From Ruegeria denitrificans (GTDB taxonomy: Bacteria > Pseudomonadota > Alphaproteobacteria > Rhodobacterales > Rhodobacteraceae), in contig NZ_CYUD01000008.1 of the NCBI RefSeq assembly GCF_001458295.1, forward strand, positions 124,001-188,000: a DNA stretch of 64,000 nucleotides. Reading direction: 5' to 3'. The notes beneath the pieces are model-generated. The model made no database searches and was not told the origin of the DNA. It was given only the letters and a program-made list of their open reading frames with translations. Made by a program: the position numbers and the translations under genes. The number at the start of each line of letters is the position of its first letter. The first letter of the stretch is position 1. Shown in pieces: positions 63,251 to 64,000 of this stretch.

Positions 63251-64000
63251 TCCGGGCATTTACCTTGGCAGCGGGTTTGACAGTTGCAGGGCAGGCCGGA
63301 TGGGCCGCTTGCGCCGATCAGGAAGATATGTGCGAAACCGCCTCGGGCGGCTATCACATCGAACTGCCCGAAGCCGACAATCCGCCACTGGTCGTCTTCC
63401 TGCACGGCTATGGGGGCTCGGCAACCGGGACGTTGAAAAACCGCAATATGGTCGAGCCATTGCTAGCGCGCGGCTATGCGGTCATGGCGCCCGAGGGATC
63501 GGAACGCAACGGTCGCCAAAGCTGGAACTTCTTTCCCGGTTGGGAGGGGCGGGACGAAACCGCCTTTCTGACCGAGGCGGTGCAGGATGCCTCGACGCGG
63601 TTTGGCGTGGATGCGGATCGGGTGGTGCTGGGCGGATTTTCGGCCGGGGCGTTCATGGTGTATTATTTGGCCTGTGCGGCACCCGATACATTTTCGGCCT
63701 ATGTGCCGGTGTCCGGTGGATTCTGGCGACCGCATCCCGAAGGCTGCGACGGCCCGGTGCGGATGTTACACACCCATGGCTGGACCGACAATGTGGTGCC
63801 GCTAGAGGGCCGCATTCTGGGCGGTGGCCGGTTCCATCAAGGCGATATCTTTGCCGGGTTGGAAATCTGGCGCGTTGCGAATGAATGCGTTGACACCAAG
63901 CCCAGCGGCTTCTCGACCACCGGTCAATTCATGCGCCGCAGATGGACCGGGTGTGCCGAAGGCGGCATGCTGGAATTCGCGCTGTTTCCTGGCGGTCACA
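63247..64000 (+). CDS. secreted PHB-depolymerase/CE1-like esterase, 3' end outside window
   Basis: An open frame starts at the ATGA overlap and runs off the right edge; 251 residues are visible. MIRAFTLAAGLTVAGQAGWA is a signal peptide. PPLVVFLHGYGGSATG is the oxyanion region, VVLGGFSAGAFMVYYLAC the GxSxG nucleophile elbow, LHTHGWTDNVVPLEGR holds the Asp and LFPGGH at the edge probably the catalytic His. The family includes extracellular PHB depolymerases and feruloyl esterases (LpqC-like); substrate unknown. Likely nearly complete. Confidence 0.88.
   Translation, partial: MIRAFTLAAGLTVAGQAGWAACADQEDMCETASGGYHIELPEADNPPLVVFLHGYGGSATGTLKNRNMVEPLLARGYAVMAPEGSERNGRQSWNFFPGWEGRDETAFLTEAVQDASTRFGVDADRVVLGGFSAGAFMVYYLACAAPDTFSAYVPVSGGFWRPHPEGCDGPVRMLHTHGWTDNVVPLEGRILGGGRFHQGDIFAGLEIWRVANECVDTKPSGFSTTGQFMRRRWTGCAEGGMLEFALFPGGH

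Overview
The window reads as chromosomal DNA of a marine alphaproteobacterium of the Rhodobacteraceae (Roseobacter group, Ruegeria/Phaeobacter-like). The evidence is the moderately high GC content, the many ATGA/GTGA-coupled operons, and the gene set: a fused malic enzyme/phosphotransacetylase, a PrpE-type propionyl-CoA synthetase, a DbpA-tailed DEAD-box helicase, a SelD fused to an NDH-2-like flavoprotein, and a Mnh/Mrp antiporter with fused A and B subunits. This assignment comes from reading protein families by eye, not from a database search.

Region by region. Bases 1-6400 look like accessory, partly decayed DNA: a frameshifted ArsR-type remnant, a VOC protein, an SDR N-terminal scrap, an intact aminotransferase, a DEAD-box helicase, a LysE/RhtB exporter pseudogene with two in-frame stops, and a small membrane-protein gene broken by one in-frame stop. 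A tRNA-Leu(UAA) follows at 6419. Bases 6622-16383 hold a type I secretion locus: a HEPN-like small protein overlapping a LuxR-type regulator, a long AT-rich control region, a very acidic low-complexity protein, a second acidic repeat protein, an ABC exporter with a long disordered N-terminus, and an HlyD adaptor. I consider this the most interesting system here.

Bases 16463-26578 are core metabolism: rhodanese, esterase, serine hydroxymethyltransferase, NAD kinase, amidase, propionyl-CoA synthetase and malic enzyme. Between nadK and the amidase gene lies an ORF-less unit with a perfect TGTGA-N6-TCACA site, a -10-like box and a strong terminator, probably a small RNA. TTTGCAAA elements upstream of prpE suggest control by an ScfR (PccR/RamB-type) regulator.

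Bases 26759-33152 include an unusual VOC-cupin-cupin protein and a tightly coupled pyrimidine/purine salvage operon (cdd-deoA-deoB-add-upp). Bases 33154-36838 hold a degenerate M48-like membrane protein, an EamA transporter, a sulfotransferase and a Hint-fold protein that appears to lack its catalytic residues.

Bases 36906-44734 (minus strand) form a fatty-acid beta-oxidation cluster: fadB-like, cupin, fadA, GST, a small RHH-like protein, acyl-CoA dehydrogenase and two paralogous MerR regulators separated by ACGT-rich operator-like DNA. Bases 44848-52666 hold thioesterases, a MATE exporter, an ArsC-like protein, pyrD, DUF1330 and DUF952 proteins, a periplasmic 5'-nucleotidase and a TPR-sulfotransferase. 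Bases 52722-56634 hold an SRAP protein and the convergent, overlapping pair mnmH and selD, consistent with selenium use for tRNA 2-selenouridine. Bases 56640-62564 are the mnhG-F-E-D-C-AB cation/proton antiporter operon, divergent from a membrane-anchored rhodanese and a secreted PHB-depolymerase-like esterase that runs off the right edge.
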